Below, piece by piece: positions 43,671 through 52,127 of a stretch of 64,000 bases of DNA. This DNA is from Rhodocyclales bacterium (GTDB taxonomy: Bacteria > Pseudomonadota > Gammaproteobacteria > Burkholderiales > Rhodocyclaceae). Each line of letters begins with the position of its first letter. Position 1 is the stretch's first letter. The notes under the pieces are model-generated. The model was not told the DNA's origin and searched no databases. It saw only the letters and a program-made list of their open reading frames with translations. The stretch spans positions 1 through 64,000 of the forward strand of contig JAPLQX010000044.1 in NCBI GenBank assembly GCA_026399435.1, written 5' to 3'. A program made the translations under genes and the position numbers.

Positions 43671-43696
43671 CTTAAGTCTAAAAGTTTCAGACTAAG
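43671..43696 (-). promoter_or_regulatory. Candidate operator upstream of soxY
   Basis: On the minus strand CTTAGTCT and AGACTTAAG form an inverted repeat (AGTCT/AGACT exact, extended with one extra T). It lies just downstream of the predicted -10 and about 35 bases before the soxY ATG, where a repressor would block transcription. The regulator is not identified. Confidence 0.5.
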
Positions 43697-43703
43697 ATTG
43701 TGC

Positions 43704-43732
43704 ATTATTTCTGCCTTTCTCCCGATTGGCAA
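43704..43732 (-). promoter_or_regulatory. Predicted sigma70-type promoter of soxYZAXB
   Basis: Minus-strand TTGCCA (43727-43732) and AATAAT (43704-43709) each match 5 of 6 consensus bases and are spaced by 17 bases. The soxY ATG is 68 bases downstream of the -10. Confidence 0.65.
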
Positions 43733-43825
43733 ATCATCGGATGTAATGAGGAAATCAGGGGACCTGATTCAATGCGGGTTAACATTTAATGCTACTTCAC
43801 GGACAAACCAGACAACTCCTCGTTA

Positions 43826-44566
43826 ATGAAGATTGCGGTTCTATCGGACATCCACGGCAATCTCGAAGCCTTGCAGGCCTGCCTGGCTCATGCCCGGCAA
43901 GAGGGCGCCGGCATGCATGTCTTTCTTGGCGACCTGGTGGGCTATGGCGCCGACCCGGTGGCCTGCCTCGACCTTCTGGCGGACCATGCCGGCAGAGGGG
44001 CGCTGCTGGTCAGGGGCAACCACGACGAAGCGGCACTGGGCGGTTTGTGCGAGAACATGAATTTCGTGGCGCGCGAGGCGACGTACTGGACACGCAAGCA
44101 GCTGAGTCCGGGCGCGCGCGACTTTCTCGCTTCCCTGCCGTTCACCGTCCGTCGCGACGATCTCTTCTTCGTTCATGCCAGCGCCGACGCGCCCGAAAAA
44201 TGGGATTACATCAGCAGCGCCTTGCAGGCCGGACGCTGCATGGATGCCGCGCAGGCGTCAGTGACATTCGCCGGGCATGTACACCACCAGTCACTCTTCT
44301 TCTCGGCCGGCAGCAGCGTGCGTGCATTCCAGCCGGTACCAGGCGTGCCGATCCCCCTGGGCGGCCGCCGGCGCTGGCTGGCAATCGCCGGGGCGGTCGG
44401 CCAGCCGCGCGATGGGAACAACGCGGCGGGGTATGTACTTTACGATGAAGAAAAGCGCCTGCTGACTTTCTTTCGCGTGCCCTACGACCACATGACGGCG
44501 GCGCGCAAGATCATCGAGGCTGGCCTGCCCGAGCGGCTGGCGTGGCGACTGAAAAAAGGGGAATGA
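43826..44566 (+). CDS. Calcineurin-like metallophosphoesterase
   Basis: The 246-residue protein has the dimetal motifs VLSDIHGNLEAL, FLGDLVGYG, VRGNHDEA, FFVHASA and FAGHVHHQS, as in ApaH/PrpE-like phosphoesterases. Phosphoprotein phosphatase or dinucleotide hydrolase activity is possible. Its stop TGA overlaps the start region of the kinase-USP gene that follows, so a kinase/phosphatase pair is suggested. It diverges from the sox operon. Confidence 0.9.
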   Translation: MKIAVLSDIHGNLEALQACLAHARQEGAGMHVFLGDLVGYGADPVACLDLLADHAGRGALLVRGNHDEAALGGLCENMNFVAREATYWTRKQLSPGARDFLASLPFTVRRDDLFFVHASADAPEKWDYISSALQAGRCMDAAQASVTFAGHVHHQSLFFSAGSSVRAFQPVPGVPIPLGGRRRWLAIAGAVGQPRDGNNAAGYVLYDEEKRLLTFFRVPYDHMTAARKIIEAGLPERLAWRLKKGE

Positions 44567-45982
44567 ATGGAAAGCGCCGAGCATCTCAAGCCGGACACGG
44601 AGATTGCCGGTTACCGCGTGCAGGAGAAGTTGCGCGAGGGCGGCATGGCCGTACTCTACCGCGTCGCGCCGCCAACCGGTGCGGAACCTTGCCTGCTGAA
44701 GGTGCCGCAACTGGGATTCGGCAGCCATCCGGCCTGCTATGCGGGCTTCGATGTCGAGCAGATGATTCTCGGAAGGATTGCCGGACCTCACGTACCGCGG
44801 CTGTTCGCCAGTGGCGAGGGCGATTTCGGCCCGTATCTGGTCATGGAACGCCTTGTCGGCACGTCGCTGGCCGAATTTGCCAGCAGGGCGCCGCTGCCGG
44901 TTGAGGAGGTGACTCGCCTCGGTGCAGCGCTGGCATCGGCGGTTCATGATTTGCATCGCCAGCAAGTGGTGCACCACGACCTCAAGCCATCGCATGTGAT
45001 ATTGCGCGAAGGAGGACAGGCCGCGCTCATCGACTTCGGGCTGGCCTTTCACGCCCATTTGCCCGATCTCGTCGAAGCGGAATCCGACCGGCCGCTGGGC
45101 ACACCCGCCTATATCTCGCCGGAGCAGATTGCCGGCGTGCGCGGCGATCCGCGCAGCGATGTCTTTGCGCTCGGGGTGATCCTTTACCTTCTGGCGACCG
45201 GCCGGCTGCCCTTCGGCGAACCGACCGGCATGGGCGGCCTGCGTCGTCGTCTCTACTTCGACCCGCTGCCGCCGCGCCGCATCATCCACGATCTGCCGGA
45301 GTGGCTGCAGGAAATCATCCTGCATTGCCTCGAAGTGCGCGCGGAAGACCGCTACGCTACGGCGGCACTGCTGGCGCATGATTTGAGGCATCCGGAGCAG
45401 GTCGCGCTGACCGGGCGCGGGCGACGCACAAGGCGTTCGGGACCGATGACAGTCATGAAGCGCTGGCTGGCGACGCTGACCGCCTCGCCGCCCGCGAGCA
45501 AGGCGCCGACCGCGCACCTTGCTCTCGCGCCGCACGTTCTTGTCGCACTGGACACCGCTTGCCGCAGTGAGACGCTGGTCCATGCGATGCGCGAGGCGGT
45601 GCGACGGACCATCGCTGACGAACTGCATTGGCGCGTGAGTTTCGTCAGCGTGGTGGAGCCGTCTGTACTCACCGAACAGGACGAGGGCGCCGAGATCATG
45701 CGCGGGATGCACATGCAGCGGCTGGTGGAGCTTCACCACTGGGCGCAGCCTCTCGGCCTGCCGCAGGAGCGGCTGCGCTTTCACGTGCTCGAAGGCAGCG
45801 ACGTACCAACTCGCTTGATCGAATACGCCCGTGCCAGCCACGTCGACCACATCATCATCGGCGCGCGAGGCAGTTCGGGCCTGCGGCGACTTCTCGGCAG
45901 CGTGTCCTCGCGAATGGCGGCCGAGGCACCATGCACCGTGACTGTAGTTCGCGCCTCGCATACCGCCGGCATGGACACATAA
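44567..45982 (+). CDS. Ser/Thr protein kinase fused to universal stress protein domain
   Basis: Residues 10-275 form a Hanks-type kinase: Gly-loop REGGMA, Lys45, catalytic-loop VHHDLKPSH (HHD in place of HRD, Asp138; His143 at the usual Mg-binding Asn), DFG at 156-158, and GTPAYISPEQ. After a basic linker, residues about 322-465 make a UspA domain with HVLVALDTA and a C-terminal IIGARGSSGLRRLLGSVS (nucleotide-binding loop). No membrane helix is seen, so it is cytoplasmic. It directly follows a phosphoesterase gene. Confidence 0.9.
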   Translation: MESAEHLKPDTEIAGYRVQEKLREGGMAVLYRVAPPTGAEPCLLKVPQLGFGSHPACYAGFDVEQMILGRIAGPHVPRLFASGEGDFGPYLVMERLVGTSLAEFASRAPLPVEEVTRLGAALASAVHDLHRQQVVHHDLKPSHVILREGGQAALIDFGLAFHAHLPDLVEAESDRPLGTPAYISPEQIAGVRGDPRSDVFALGVILYLLATGRLPFGEPTGMGGLRRRLYFDPLPPRRIIHDLPEWLQEIILHCLEVRAEDRYATAALLAHDLRHPEQVALTGRGRRTRRSGPMTVMKRWLATLTASPPASKAPTAHLALAPHVLVALDTACRSETLVHAMREAVRRTIADELHWRVSFVSVVEPSVLTEQDEGAEIMRGMHMQRLVELHHWAQPLGLPQERLRFHVLEGSDVPTRLIEYARASHVDHIIIGARGSSGLRRLLGSVSSRMAAEAPCTVTVVRASHTAGMDT

Positions 45983-45996
45983 ACTTTTAATCCATA

Positions 45997-46013
45997 AATC
46001 AAAACATTTGATT
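45997..46013. promoter_or_regulatory. Perfect AT-rich inverted repeat upstream of the rhodanese gene
   Basis: AATCAAA and TTTGATT with a 3-base spacer lie just after the kinase-USP stop. It could be an operator or a weak stem; there is no T tract for termination. Confidence 0.45.
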
Positions 46014-46096
46014 GAGGATTCATCGTTCCGTAGTTTGATAACGCGTGACGCCAAACGACAGCAAATAGTCAGGAGCGTTTGCAGATGCTTTCACTT

Positions 46097-46114
46097 TGCC
46101 GCGGCGTTCGCCGC
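46097..46114. other. GC palindrome in the rhodanese leader
   Basis: CCGCGGCG and CGCCGCGG separated by TT form a perfect 8-bp stem, 28 bases before the rhodanese ATG and just before its GGAGGAG ribosome site. The motif resembles the first hairpin of repeat R2. Confidence 0.5.
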
Positions 46115-46141
46115 GGATCGCATTCACGGAGGAGGAGAATC

Positions 46142-46597
46142 ATGCACACCATCAAGCAGATATTCATCACGCTCGTCAGCTCCCTTTGGCTGGTTGCCAG
46201 CGGCAGCGCGCTCGCCCAGGAAACACCGACCACGGCACCTGCCGGCGTCAAGCTGGTCGAGGCCAAGGCGGTGCAGGACCTGCAAGCCAAGGGAGCCGTG
46301 CTGATCGACACCCGCAAGGCCAACGAGTTTTCCGACGCCACCATCAAGGGCGCCATTTCGGTGCCCTATGATCCGGAGAAGAGCGCGAAGGATGCGAACT
46401 TCGATGCGGCCCAGGACAAATACGACATGGGCAAGATCGCCGACAAGAACAAGGACTACGTCGTGTTCTGCAATTCCGGCACCTGCTGGAAATCCTACAA
46501 GGCAGCCGTCATGATGGCCAAGGCAGGCTACAAGAATGTGCATTGGTACCGCAACGGCTTTCCTGACTGGAAGGCCCGCAAGCTGCCGACGGACTAA
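46142..46597 (+). CDS. Secreted rhodanese-domain sulfurtransferase
   Basis: The 151-residue protein has a signal peptide (cleaved after ALAQ or ALA) and one rhodanese domain with VLIDTRKANEF and the active-site loop VVFCNSGTCWKS; Cys110 would carry persulfide. Periplasmic location suggests it handles sulfane sulfur outside the cytoplasm, unlike the TusA-linked cytoplasmic rhodaneses. GGAGGAG lies before the ATG. It is followed by a YeiH-type transporter gene. Confidence 0.9.
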   Translation: MHTIKQIFITLVSSLWLVASGSALAQETPTTAPAGVKLVEAKAVQDLQAKGAVLIDTRKANEFSDATIKGAISVPYDPEKSAKDANFDAAQDKYDMGKIADKNKDYVVFCNSGTCWKSYKAAVMMAKAGYKNVHWYRNGFPDWKARKLPTD

Positions 46598-46649
46598 ATT
46601 CCGTGCTTTCATTTCCTAGACGTCAGGGGCGCCCATCGCGCGCCTGGTG

Positions 46650-46695
46650 TTATGTCCGCGGCGCCTGCCGCGGACGGTATCCCCTGGTGGGATAG
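46650..46695. repeat. Hairpin repeat R2, copy 2 of 2, doubling as possible terminator
   Basis: A complete copy with two stems: GTCCGCGGC/GCCGCGGAC around GCCT, and TATCCC/GGGATA around CTGGT. The second stem is followed by GCTTTTT (to 46701), so it could terminate the rhodanese transcript. Confidence 0.7.
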
Positions 46696-46727
46696 CTTTT
46701 TCGCACGCGGCATACGGAGGAACAGTA

Positions 46728-48482
46728 ATGGTCTATACAAAAAAATCGCCCGCGCTATTCATCATCGGTCTGGTGATGCTGTTGTGGGGCTGGCTCAACG
46801 CCAGCGGCAACATTGATGGCGTGCAGCAGTATTTTCAACAGAGCGCTTACTCCGACCACATGAAGGTCAAGGAGAAGTTCGACGCCGAATTCCGCGTTGC
46901 CAGCGAGATGGCGGCCGCGGAAAGCAAGCCGGCGCCCGAGATGAAGATGCCGCATTCGAAGTTTGACGAGGCCAAGGCCTTCCAGAGCAAGATGTGCTAC
47001 ATCTTCGGCGGCGTCGCCACCTTGCTCGGCCTGTTGATCATGGTGTGGACGCCGAAGGAGGGCAATCTCGATTATTACCTGTCGATCTTTCCCGGCATGG
47101 CCTACATCCTGCTCATCGCCTTCCTCGTGCGCTGGGGCCTGGATCCGATGTTCGCAAACTGGGGCAAGGCGGCACAACCGACGCTGGGCTGGAACTTCGC
47201 CAGCATTTTCAACCTGAACTACGTGGTGCTGGGCATCGTCATCGGCATCGTTATCGTCAACGTCTTCAAGATCCCGGACTGGGCGGCGAACGGCGTGCGC
47301 ACGGCGCGCTTCTTCCTCAAGACCGGGGTGATCCTGCTCGGCGCGCTCTACAGCGCGACCGAACTGGCGCAGCTCGGCGCCATATCGGTGCTGATGATCG
47401 GCGTCTTCGTGCTCGGTTCGATCGGCGTCGTGCTGTACATGGGGCGGCGCATGAACACCGGCAACTCGATGACGGCGGTACTCGCCTCGGGCGTGGGCGT
47501 CTGCGGCGTCTCGGCCGCGGTGGCGGCTGCGCCGGTGGTCAATGCCAAGGCGGCGGAAATCGCCTACACCATCGGCACCATCCTGGTCTGGGGCGTGGGC
47601 TGCATGTTCCTCTTCCCGACCGTCGGCCACATGCTCGGCATGGGCCCGGTGCAGTTCGGCGCCTGGGCCGGTACCGGCATCCTCAACTCGGCGCAGGTCG
47701 CCGGTGCGGCGCTGGCCTTCGATCCCCACGGCATCGAGACGCTGAAGGTTGCCGAGATATTCAACATCACCCGCGTGCTGTTCCTGCCCATCGTCGTGCT
47801 CTGGCTCGCCACTTGGTACGTCAAGCACGAGGTCGGCGCCGAGAAGGTGGATCTCGGCAAGGTGCTGGTCGCCAAGTTCCCGGTTTTCGTGCTCGGCTTC
47901 ATCCTGATGTTCGCGCTCTCGACCATGGGCGCCTTCACGCCGTCCGGCCACTATCAGGGCAAGTACTTCAGCAGCGAGCAAATCAAGGAAGACAAGCTGC
48001 TCAAGGGCAAGGAGACCAAAGCCATCGAAGGCGAGCTGGCGCGCCTGAAGGAGCCCGCCGGCGCCAAGCAACTGCAGGATCACTTCACCGAGAAAGCCAT
48101 CAACATCGGACAGCGCCACGCCACGCCGGAGGACGCCTACAAGGGTCTGGCCGACCTGATCGCCAACAAGAAGATGTCCACCCGCGAGCAGGAAATGCTG
48201 CTCAAGGCCGTCGGCAAGATGAAGGGTCTCGATGCCGTCACCGCGAACGCGATCGACAAGGCGGGCAAGGCGGCCTACCACAGCTCGAAGACGATCGGCG
48301 CCTTCCGCGACTGGCTGGCCTGGCTGTTCTCGTTTGGCCTGATCGGCCTCGGCATGCAGATCACCATGGCCGCGCTGAAGCAGGCCGGCGGCACGCCGCT
48401 GATCATCGGTGGCGTGGTGGGCACAGCCAAGGCACTCGGCTCGCTGATCGTGGTGCTGCTGTTCGTCAAAGAATTCATTTAA
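46728..48482 (+). CDS. YeiH-family (putative sulfate exporter) membrane protein with inserted soluble domain
   Basis: The 584-residue protein has an N-terminal helix, a charged loop (about 28-88), and then a YeiH-like core of about ten membrane helices containing GVGVCGVSAAVAAAPVV and WAGTGILNSAQVAGAAL. YeiH proteins are usually about 340 residues and are annotated as putative sulfate exporters. This one carries an extra charged helical segment at about 405-520 between the last helices. The ATG follows CGGAGGAACAGTA. Location by sox and a secreted rhodanese supports a role in sulfur oxyanion export, by inference. Confidence 0.85.
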   Translation: MVYTKKSPALFIIGLVMLLWGWLNASGNIDGVQQYFQQSAYSDHMKVKEKFDAEFRVASEMAAAESKPAPEMKMPHSKFDEAKAFQSKMCYIFGGVATLLGLLIMVWTPKEGNLDYYLSIFPGMAYILLIAFLVRWGLDPMFANWGKAAQPTLGWNFASIFNLNYVVLGIVIGIVIVNVFKIPDWAANGVRTARFFLKTGVILLGALYSATELAQLGAISVLMIGVFVLGSIGVVLYMGRRMNTGNSMTAVLASGVGVCGVSAAVAAAPVVNAKAAEIAYTIGTILVWGVGCMFLFPTVGHMLGMGPVQFGAWAGTGILNSAQVAGAALAFDPHGIETLKVAEIFNITRVLFLPIVVLWLATWYVKHEVGAEKVDLGKVLVAKFPVFVLGFILMFALSTMGAFTPSGHYQGKYFSSEQIKEDKLLKGKETKAIEGELARLKEPAGAKQLQDHFTEKAINIGQRHATPEDAYKGLADLIANKKMSTREQEMLLKAVGKMKGLDAVTANAIDKAGKAAYHSSKTIGAFRDWLAWLFSFGLIGLGMQITMAALKQAGGTPLIIGGVVGTAKALGSLIVVLLFVKEFI

Positions 48483-48493
48483 GGAGATAGATC

Positions 48494-48622
48494 ATGTCGG
48501 AACAAAAATTCGCGCGCGGCACCAGCCTGTCGATCTTCGTCAGCGACCGCAGGGAAGACATCGGCTCCCTCGTCTTCGCGTTGCTGATCGCCATCGGCAT
48601 CGTCCTGATCGTCGGCAAGTAA
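48494..48622 (+). CDS. 42-residue single-helix membrane peptide
   Basis: This short gene begins MSEQKFARGTSLSIF and ends with a hydrophobic helix (about 24-41, VFALLIAIGIVLIVGK). It has a strong ribosome site (AAGGAGATAGATC before the ATG), starts 11 bases after the YeiH-like gene, and is followed directly by a terminator. It is probably a small transporter subunit or regulator of the YeiH-like protein; no family was recognised. Confidence 0.75.
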   Translation: MSEQKFARGTSLSIFVSDRREDIGSLVFALLIAIGIVLIVGK

Positions 48623-48651
48623 GTCTCTTGCTCGTCTGTAACACTGGTCCC

Positions 48652-48678
48652 GTCCCGCCCAGCGGGGCGGGGCTTTTC
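48652..48678 (+). terminator. Intrinsic terminator after the 42-residue gene
   Basis: CCCGCCC (48654-48660) and GGGCGGG (48665-48671) pair around AGCG, extended by GT/GC, and followed by TTTTC. Confidence 0.85.
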
Positions 48679-48689
48679 ATTTTCCGGAT

Positions 48690-49154
48690 ATGAAAACACC
48701 ACTTAAACTGCTGCTCTGCCACCACGGTACGGCTGGTGCCAGGCGTGCCGAAGAACTCGCCCATGAGGTTGCCGTGCCCGGCACCACCATTCTTGTTCAT
48801 TGCCTCGTCGTGCCCGAATTCTGGGCCGGCATGCAGGGCGACGACTGGCTCAATAACGCATCGACACGCGACGCTTTCGGCGACTACGTCGAAAACATGC
48901 TGGAGAACGATGCGAAACGCGAATTGGCCGCGGTCGCGTCACGCTGCAAGGAACGCGGACTGGTTTACGAATCCTTGATGCGCTTCGGCAATCCGGCCGA
49001 GACTGTACTCGTCATTGCCGGCGAAATCGGTGCCGATCTCGTCGTCATCGGTTCGCCGCGAAAGAAGGGCGAGGAGGGCCTGAATTCGCGCATGGAACTC
49101 GAAAAACTAGTGCGCGGACTCAAGTGTCCGCTGCTGATCGCACCGCATCCGTGA
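48690..49154 (+). CDS. Universal stress protein family (UspA-like)
   Basis: The 154-residue protein has the USP fold: KLLLCHHGTAGARRAEELA at the N-terminus and a C-terminal ADLVVIGSPRKKG...SRMELEKLVRGLKCPLLI. The glycine-rich ATP loop is atypical (GSPRKKGEEGLNSR). It overlaps the next gene by GTGA. It lies close behind the YeiH-like gene and may work with it or with the USP-fused kinase. Confidence 0.85.
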   Translation: MKTPLKLLLCHHGTAGARRAEELAHEVAVPGTTILVHCLVVPEFWAGMQGDDWLNNASTRDAFGDYVENMLENDAKRELAAVASRCKERGLVYESLMRFGNPAETVLVIAGEIGADLVVIGSPRKKGEEGLNSRMELEKLVRGLKCPLLIAPHP

Positions 49155-49780
49155 GCGACGAGCCGGCAGCAACGGCCGGCACGGACCCCGTGCGGGAGGA
49201 TCTCGCCCGCGCCGAGACTCAGGTTCCGATCGATGCCGACGCCATGTTCGAGTTCGCCTCGGACATCGAGCGACTGTTGCGCCTCAATCCCCATCTCGAC
49301 ATCGAGACTTGGCAGCGCATGCCCGACGGCATGCGCTTCGTAGCGCAGAACGAGACGACCGGACAGCGCATCGAGACGGCAGTGCGCGTCGAGACGATGC
49401 GGGCAACGCGCAACATCGTCCTCAGCTACGCCGACGGCCTCAAGCGCGCCACGACGCTGGCCGTGGAAAGCGGCGATGGCCAGGGCTGCCGCCTCGTCGT
49501 TACCGAGCACTACCCGTCCATCGAGGATGCGCAGGACCCGCGTGTCGCCGAAGTGGATCGCAGCCTGATTCCCTGGGTCAACGCCATTCGCCGCCATCTG
49601 CTTGATCGCAAACGCTGGGGCTGGCTGCCCGGCTGGCGCTGGTGGCACGAGGGGTTTATGGCTGGCATGGCGCCGCGGCAACGCCGCATCGTGCGCATGA
49701 TCATCTGGATCAGCGTCCTCGAATTCGTCGTATTCCTTTTCGTCGCGGCAATCTTCTGGCTGGAACGTCAGGGCGGCTGA
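49151..49780 (+). CDS. SRPBCC-like protein with C-terminal membrane anchor
   Basis: The 209-residue protein has an N-terminal alpha/beta domain (VPIDADAMFEFASDIERLLRLNPHL) that looks like an SRPBCC/polyketide cyclase-type cavity fold, and one C-terminal membrane helix (MIIWISVLEFVVFLFVAAIFWL). A GTG start overlapping the USP stop (GTGA) indicates translational coupling. Ligand and role are unknown. Confidence 0.7.
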   Translation: MSDEPAATAGTDPVREDLARAETQVPIDADAMFEFASDIERLLRLNPHLDIETWQRMPDGMRFVAQNETTGQRIETAVRVETMRATRNIVLSYADGLKRATTLAVESGDGQGCRLVVTEHYPSIEDAQDPRVAEVDRSLIPWVNAIRRHLLDRKRWGWLPGWRWWHEGFMAGMAPRQRRIVRMIIWISVLEFVVFLFVAAIFWLERQGG

Positions 49781-49848
49781 ATTTAGCTACGGCCGCTGCG
49801 CTTAACGTCGATACGGCCGACGTTAGCCTCCACTGAAACTTCGTTTTC
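49781..49848. repeat. Dispersed palindromic repeat R1, copy 4 of 4
   Basis: Hairpin arms are AACGTCG/CGACGTT, identical to copy 2. It shares ACGGCCGCTGCGCTTAACG and the GTTAGCCTCCACTGAAACTT distal part with copy 3. It lies between the convergent SRPBCC and kup genes. Confidence 0.85.
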
Positions 49849-49914
49849 CACGGCTTCACTCCGCACGGCTTGGGCCGGACGAACTTGAAAAGACCGGTCA
49901 GGAACCGGGTTGGA

Positions 49915-51810
49915 TCACAGCTCGACCTGGGTGCCGAGTTCAACCACGCGATTGGTCGGGAGTTTGAAGAACTCGGTCGCCGTACCGGCATTGCGGAACA
50001 TCCACATGAACAGTATTTGCCGCCACAGGGTCATGGCCGGCACGCGGTTGGGGACGATGGTCTCGCGGCCGAGGAAGAATGAGGTTTCCATCATCTCGAT
50101 TGGCGCCATGTCATGTCTTCCGCACTGTTCCAGCGCCTGCGGAATGTTGGGATCATCCTTGAAGCCGTAATTCAGGATGACGCGGTAGAAACCTTCCCTG
50201 AGCTTCTCGACCAGCATGCGCTCGGCCTCGTCGACATGCGGAATGTCCTCCATGTTGACGTTCAGCAGGATGACCCGCTCATGCAGTACCTTGTTGTGCA
50301 GCATGTTATGCAGCATCGCGCGCGGCACACCGTCGGGGCGCTGGGTCATGAAGATGCCGGTGCCGGCTACGCGATGCGGGCCGCCGTACTGAAGGCTGGA
50401 GAGGAAGGCGTCAAGCGGGATGGAATCCTGCTGAAGCTTTTCGTAGAGCAGGGCGCGGCCGCGCTTCCAGGTTGCAAACAGGGTGAATATGCCGAGGCCG
50501 ACCGCCAATGGGAACCAGCCGCCATCCAGCACCTTGATCAGATTGGCGGAGAAGAACGCGAAGTCGACCACAATGAACAGTGCCAGGAAAAGGCCCGCCT
50601 GCAGCCAGTTCCAGTTCCACAGCGCGCGCACCACGACGAAGGCGAGCAGGGTGTCGATCATCATGGTCAAGGTGACCGCGATGCCGTAGGCCGACGCCAG
50701 ATTCGACGACGACTTGAAGCCGAGCACCAGGATGATCACGGCCAGCAGCAACAGCCAGTTGATGTTGGGAACGTAAATCTGGCCCTTTTCGCGCTCCGAG
50801 GTGAACCTGACCTGGATCCGCGGGCAGTAACCCAACTGCATGGCCTGGCTGGTGAGGGAAAACGCGCCCGAGATCACTGCCTGCGATGCGATGACAGTGG
50901 CGGCCGTCGCCAGGGCGACCATGGGATAGAGCAACTCGTCGGGAACCAGCATGAAGAACGGATTCTTTACCGCGGCCGGGTGATCGAGAATCAAGGCGCC
51001 CTGTCCGAGGTAGTTCAGGTAGAGGCAGGGAAAGACATAGACCAGCCAGGCCCACTTGATCGGCCGCCGGCCGAAATGACCCATGTCGGCATACAGCGCC
51101 TCGCCTCCGGTGATCGCCAGCACGACCGCGCCCAGCGCGAGATAGGCGTGAGAGCGGTTCTCCAGGAAGAAGTGCACCGCATACCAGGGGTTGACGGCGG
51201 CAATTACTCCGGGGTGCTTGAGAATGTTCCAGATACCCAGCGCGCCAAGCGTACCGAACCAGAACAGCATGATGGGTCCGAACAAGGCGCCCACGCTGGC
51301 CGTGCCTCGCGGCTGGAAGAAGAACAGACCGCAGAGGACGCCGACGGTGATGGGTACGATGTAGGGCTTGAACATCGGTGTGGCGACTTCCAGCCCTTCT
51401 ACCGCGGACAGTACCGACATGGCGGGCGTGATCACGGCGTCACCATAGAACAGTCCTGCGCCGAATATGCCGAGTATGGACATCAGCGACAACAAGCCCG
51501 GTCCCGCGCCGCGGGTGCGCAAGGCCAATGAAGTCAGCGCCATGATGCCGCCTTCGCCGCGGTTGTCGGCGCGGGTGATGAACATCACATATTTGAGCGT
51601 AACCGTAATGGTCAGCGCCCAGAATATCAGCGAGAGAATACCCAGCAGATTGTCTGCGGTTACCGCCACGGCGTGCGGGCCGTTGAAGACTTCCTTCATG
51701 GTGTACAGCGGACTGGTGCCGATATCACCGTACACCACGCCCATGGCAGCCACGGAGATCGCGGCGAGGCGGGGTTTCGACGTGTCGTGGGTAATGCTGC
51801 TCTGCACCAT
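49915..51810 (-). CDS. kup: Kup low-affinity potassium uptake protein
   Basis: The 631-residue protein has the KUP signature (AAMGVVYGDIGTSPLYTMKEVF), about 12 membrane helices in its first 450 residues and a hydrophilic C-terminal domain. It mediates proton-coupled K+ uptake. The ATG at 51810 fits family length; a longer frame of 14 residues upstream is unsupported. Confidence 0.96.
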   Translation of the reverse strand: MVQSSITHDTSKPRLAAISVAAMGVVYGDIGTSPLYTMKEVFNGPHAVAVTADNLLGILSLIFWALTITVTLKYVMFITRADNRGEGGIMALTSLALRTRGAGPGLLSLMSILGIFGAGLFYGDAVITPAMSVLSAVEGLEVATPMFKPYIVPITVGVLCGLFFFQPRGTASVGALFGPIMLFWFGTLGALGIWNILKHPGVIAAVNPWYAVHFFLENRSHAYLALGAVVLAITGGEALYADMGHFGRRPIKWAWLVYVFPCLYLNYLGQGALILDHPAAVKNPFFMLVPDELLYPMVALATAATVIASQAVISGAFSLTSQAMQLGYCPRIQVRFTSEREKGQIYVPNINWLLLLAVIILVLGFKSSSNLASAYGIAVTLTMMIDTLLAFVVVRALWNWNWLQAGLFLALFIVVDFAFFSANLIKVLDGGWFPLAVGLGIFTLFATWKRGRALLYEKLQQDSIPLDAFLSSLQYGGPHRVAGTGIFMTQRPDGVPRAMLHNMLHNKVLHERVILLNVNMEDIPHVDEAERMLVEKLREGFYRVILNYGFKDDPNIPQALEQCGRHDMAPIEMMETSFFLGRETIVPNRVPAMTLWRQILFMWMFRNAGTATEFFKLPTNRVVELGTQVEL

Positions 51811-51971
51811 CGGGCAATTATAGGCGCAATGAGAGCGGCAATGTTTCACCACAAGGCAATGGCGCCGCCGTTCTTGCGCGGCTTGTCAGCGCAATCCGTC
51901 GAGCGTCGGTGGCGGCCGCAAATTGCCGCGGGTGCAGATGGCCGGGAGGGGCGGGATGATCGAGACAGAGA

Positions 51972-52000
51972 TTGTGGGACGGTCAAGATTGTCGGATAAT
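51972..52000 (+). promoter_or_regulatory. Predicted promoter of tRNA-Leu
   Basis: TTGTGG (51972-51977) and GATAAT (51995-52000) are separated by 17 bases, with a GC-rich discriminator after the -10 typical of stable-RNA promoters. The -35 matches only moderately. Confidence 0.5.
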
Positions 52001-52042
52001 GCGCGCCTCGCGCAGAAGGTATTCCTTGCTGCGGCATCCCAG

Positions 52043-52127
52043 GCCGGGGTGACGGAATCGGTAGACGTAGCGGTCTCAAACACCGCCGCCGCAAGGCATG
52101 GGGATTCGACTTCCCCCCCCGGCACCA
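52043..52127 (+). tRNA. tRNA-Leu (anticodon CAA)
   Basis: The 85-nt sequence folds as a class II tRNA. It has acceptor GCCGGGG/CCCCGGC with encoded CCA, D-arm with GGAATCGGTAGAC, anticodon stem GCGGT/ACCGC closing loop CTCAAAC (anticodon CAA), a variable arm CGCC-GCAA-GGCA, and T-arm GGGGA-TTCGACT-TCCCC. It reads UUG codons. Confidence 0.95.

Noticed and set aside
46755-48490. Two long frames overlapping the YeiH-like gene (one on each strand)
   Set aside because: Both are Arg/His-rich shadows with no start signals; the sense frame has membrane helices and a strong ribosome site.
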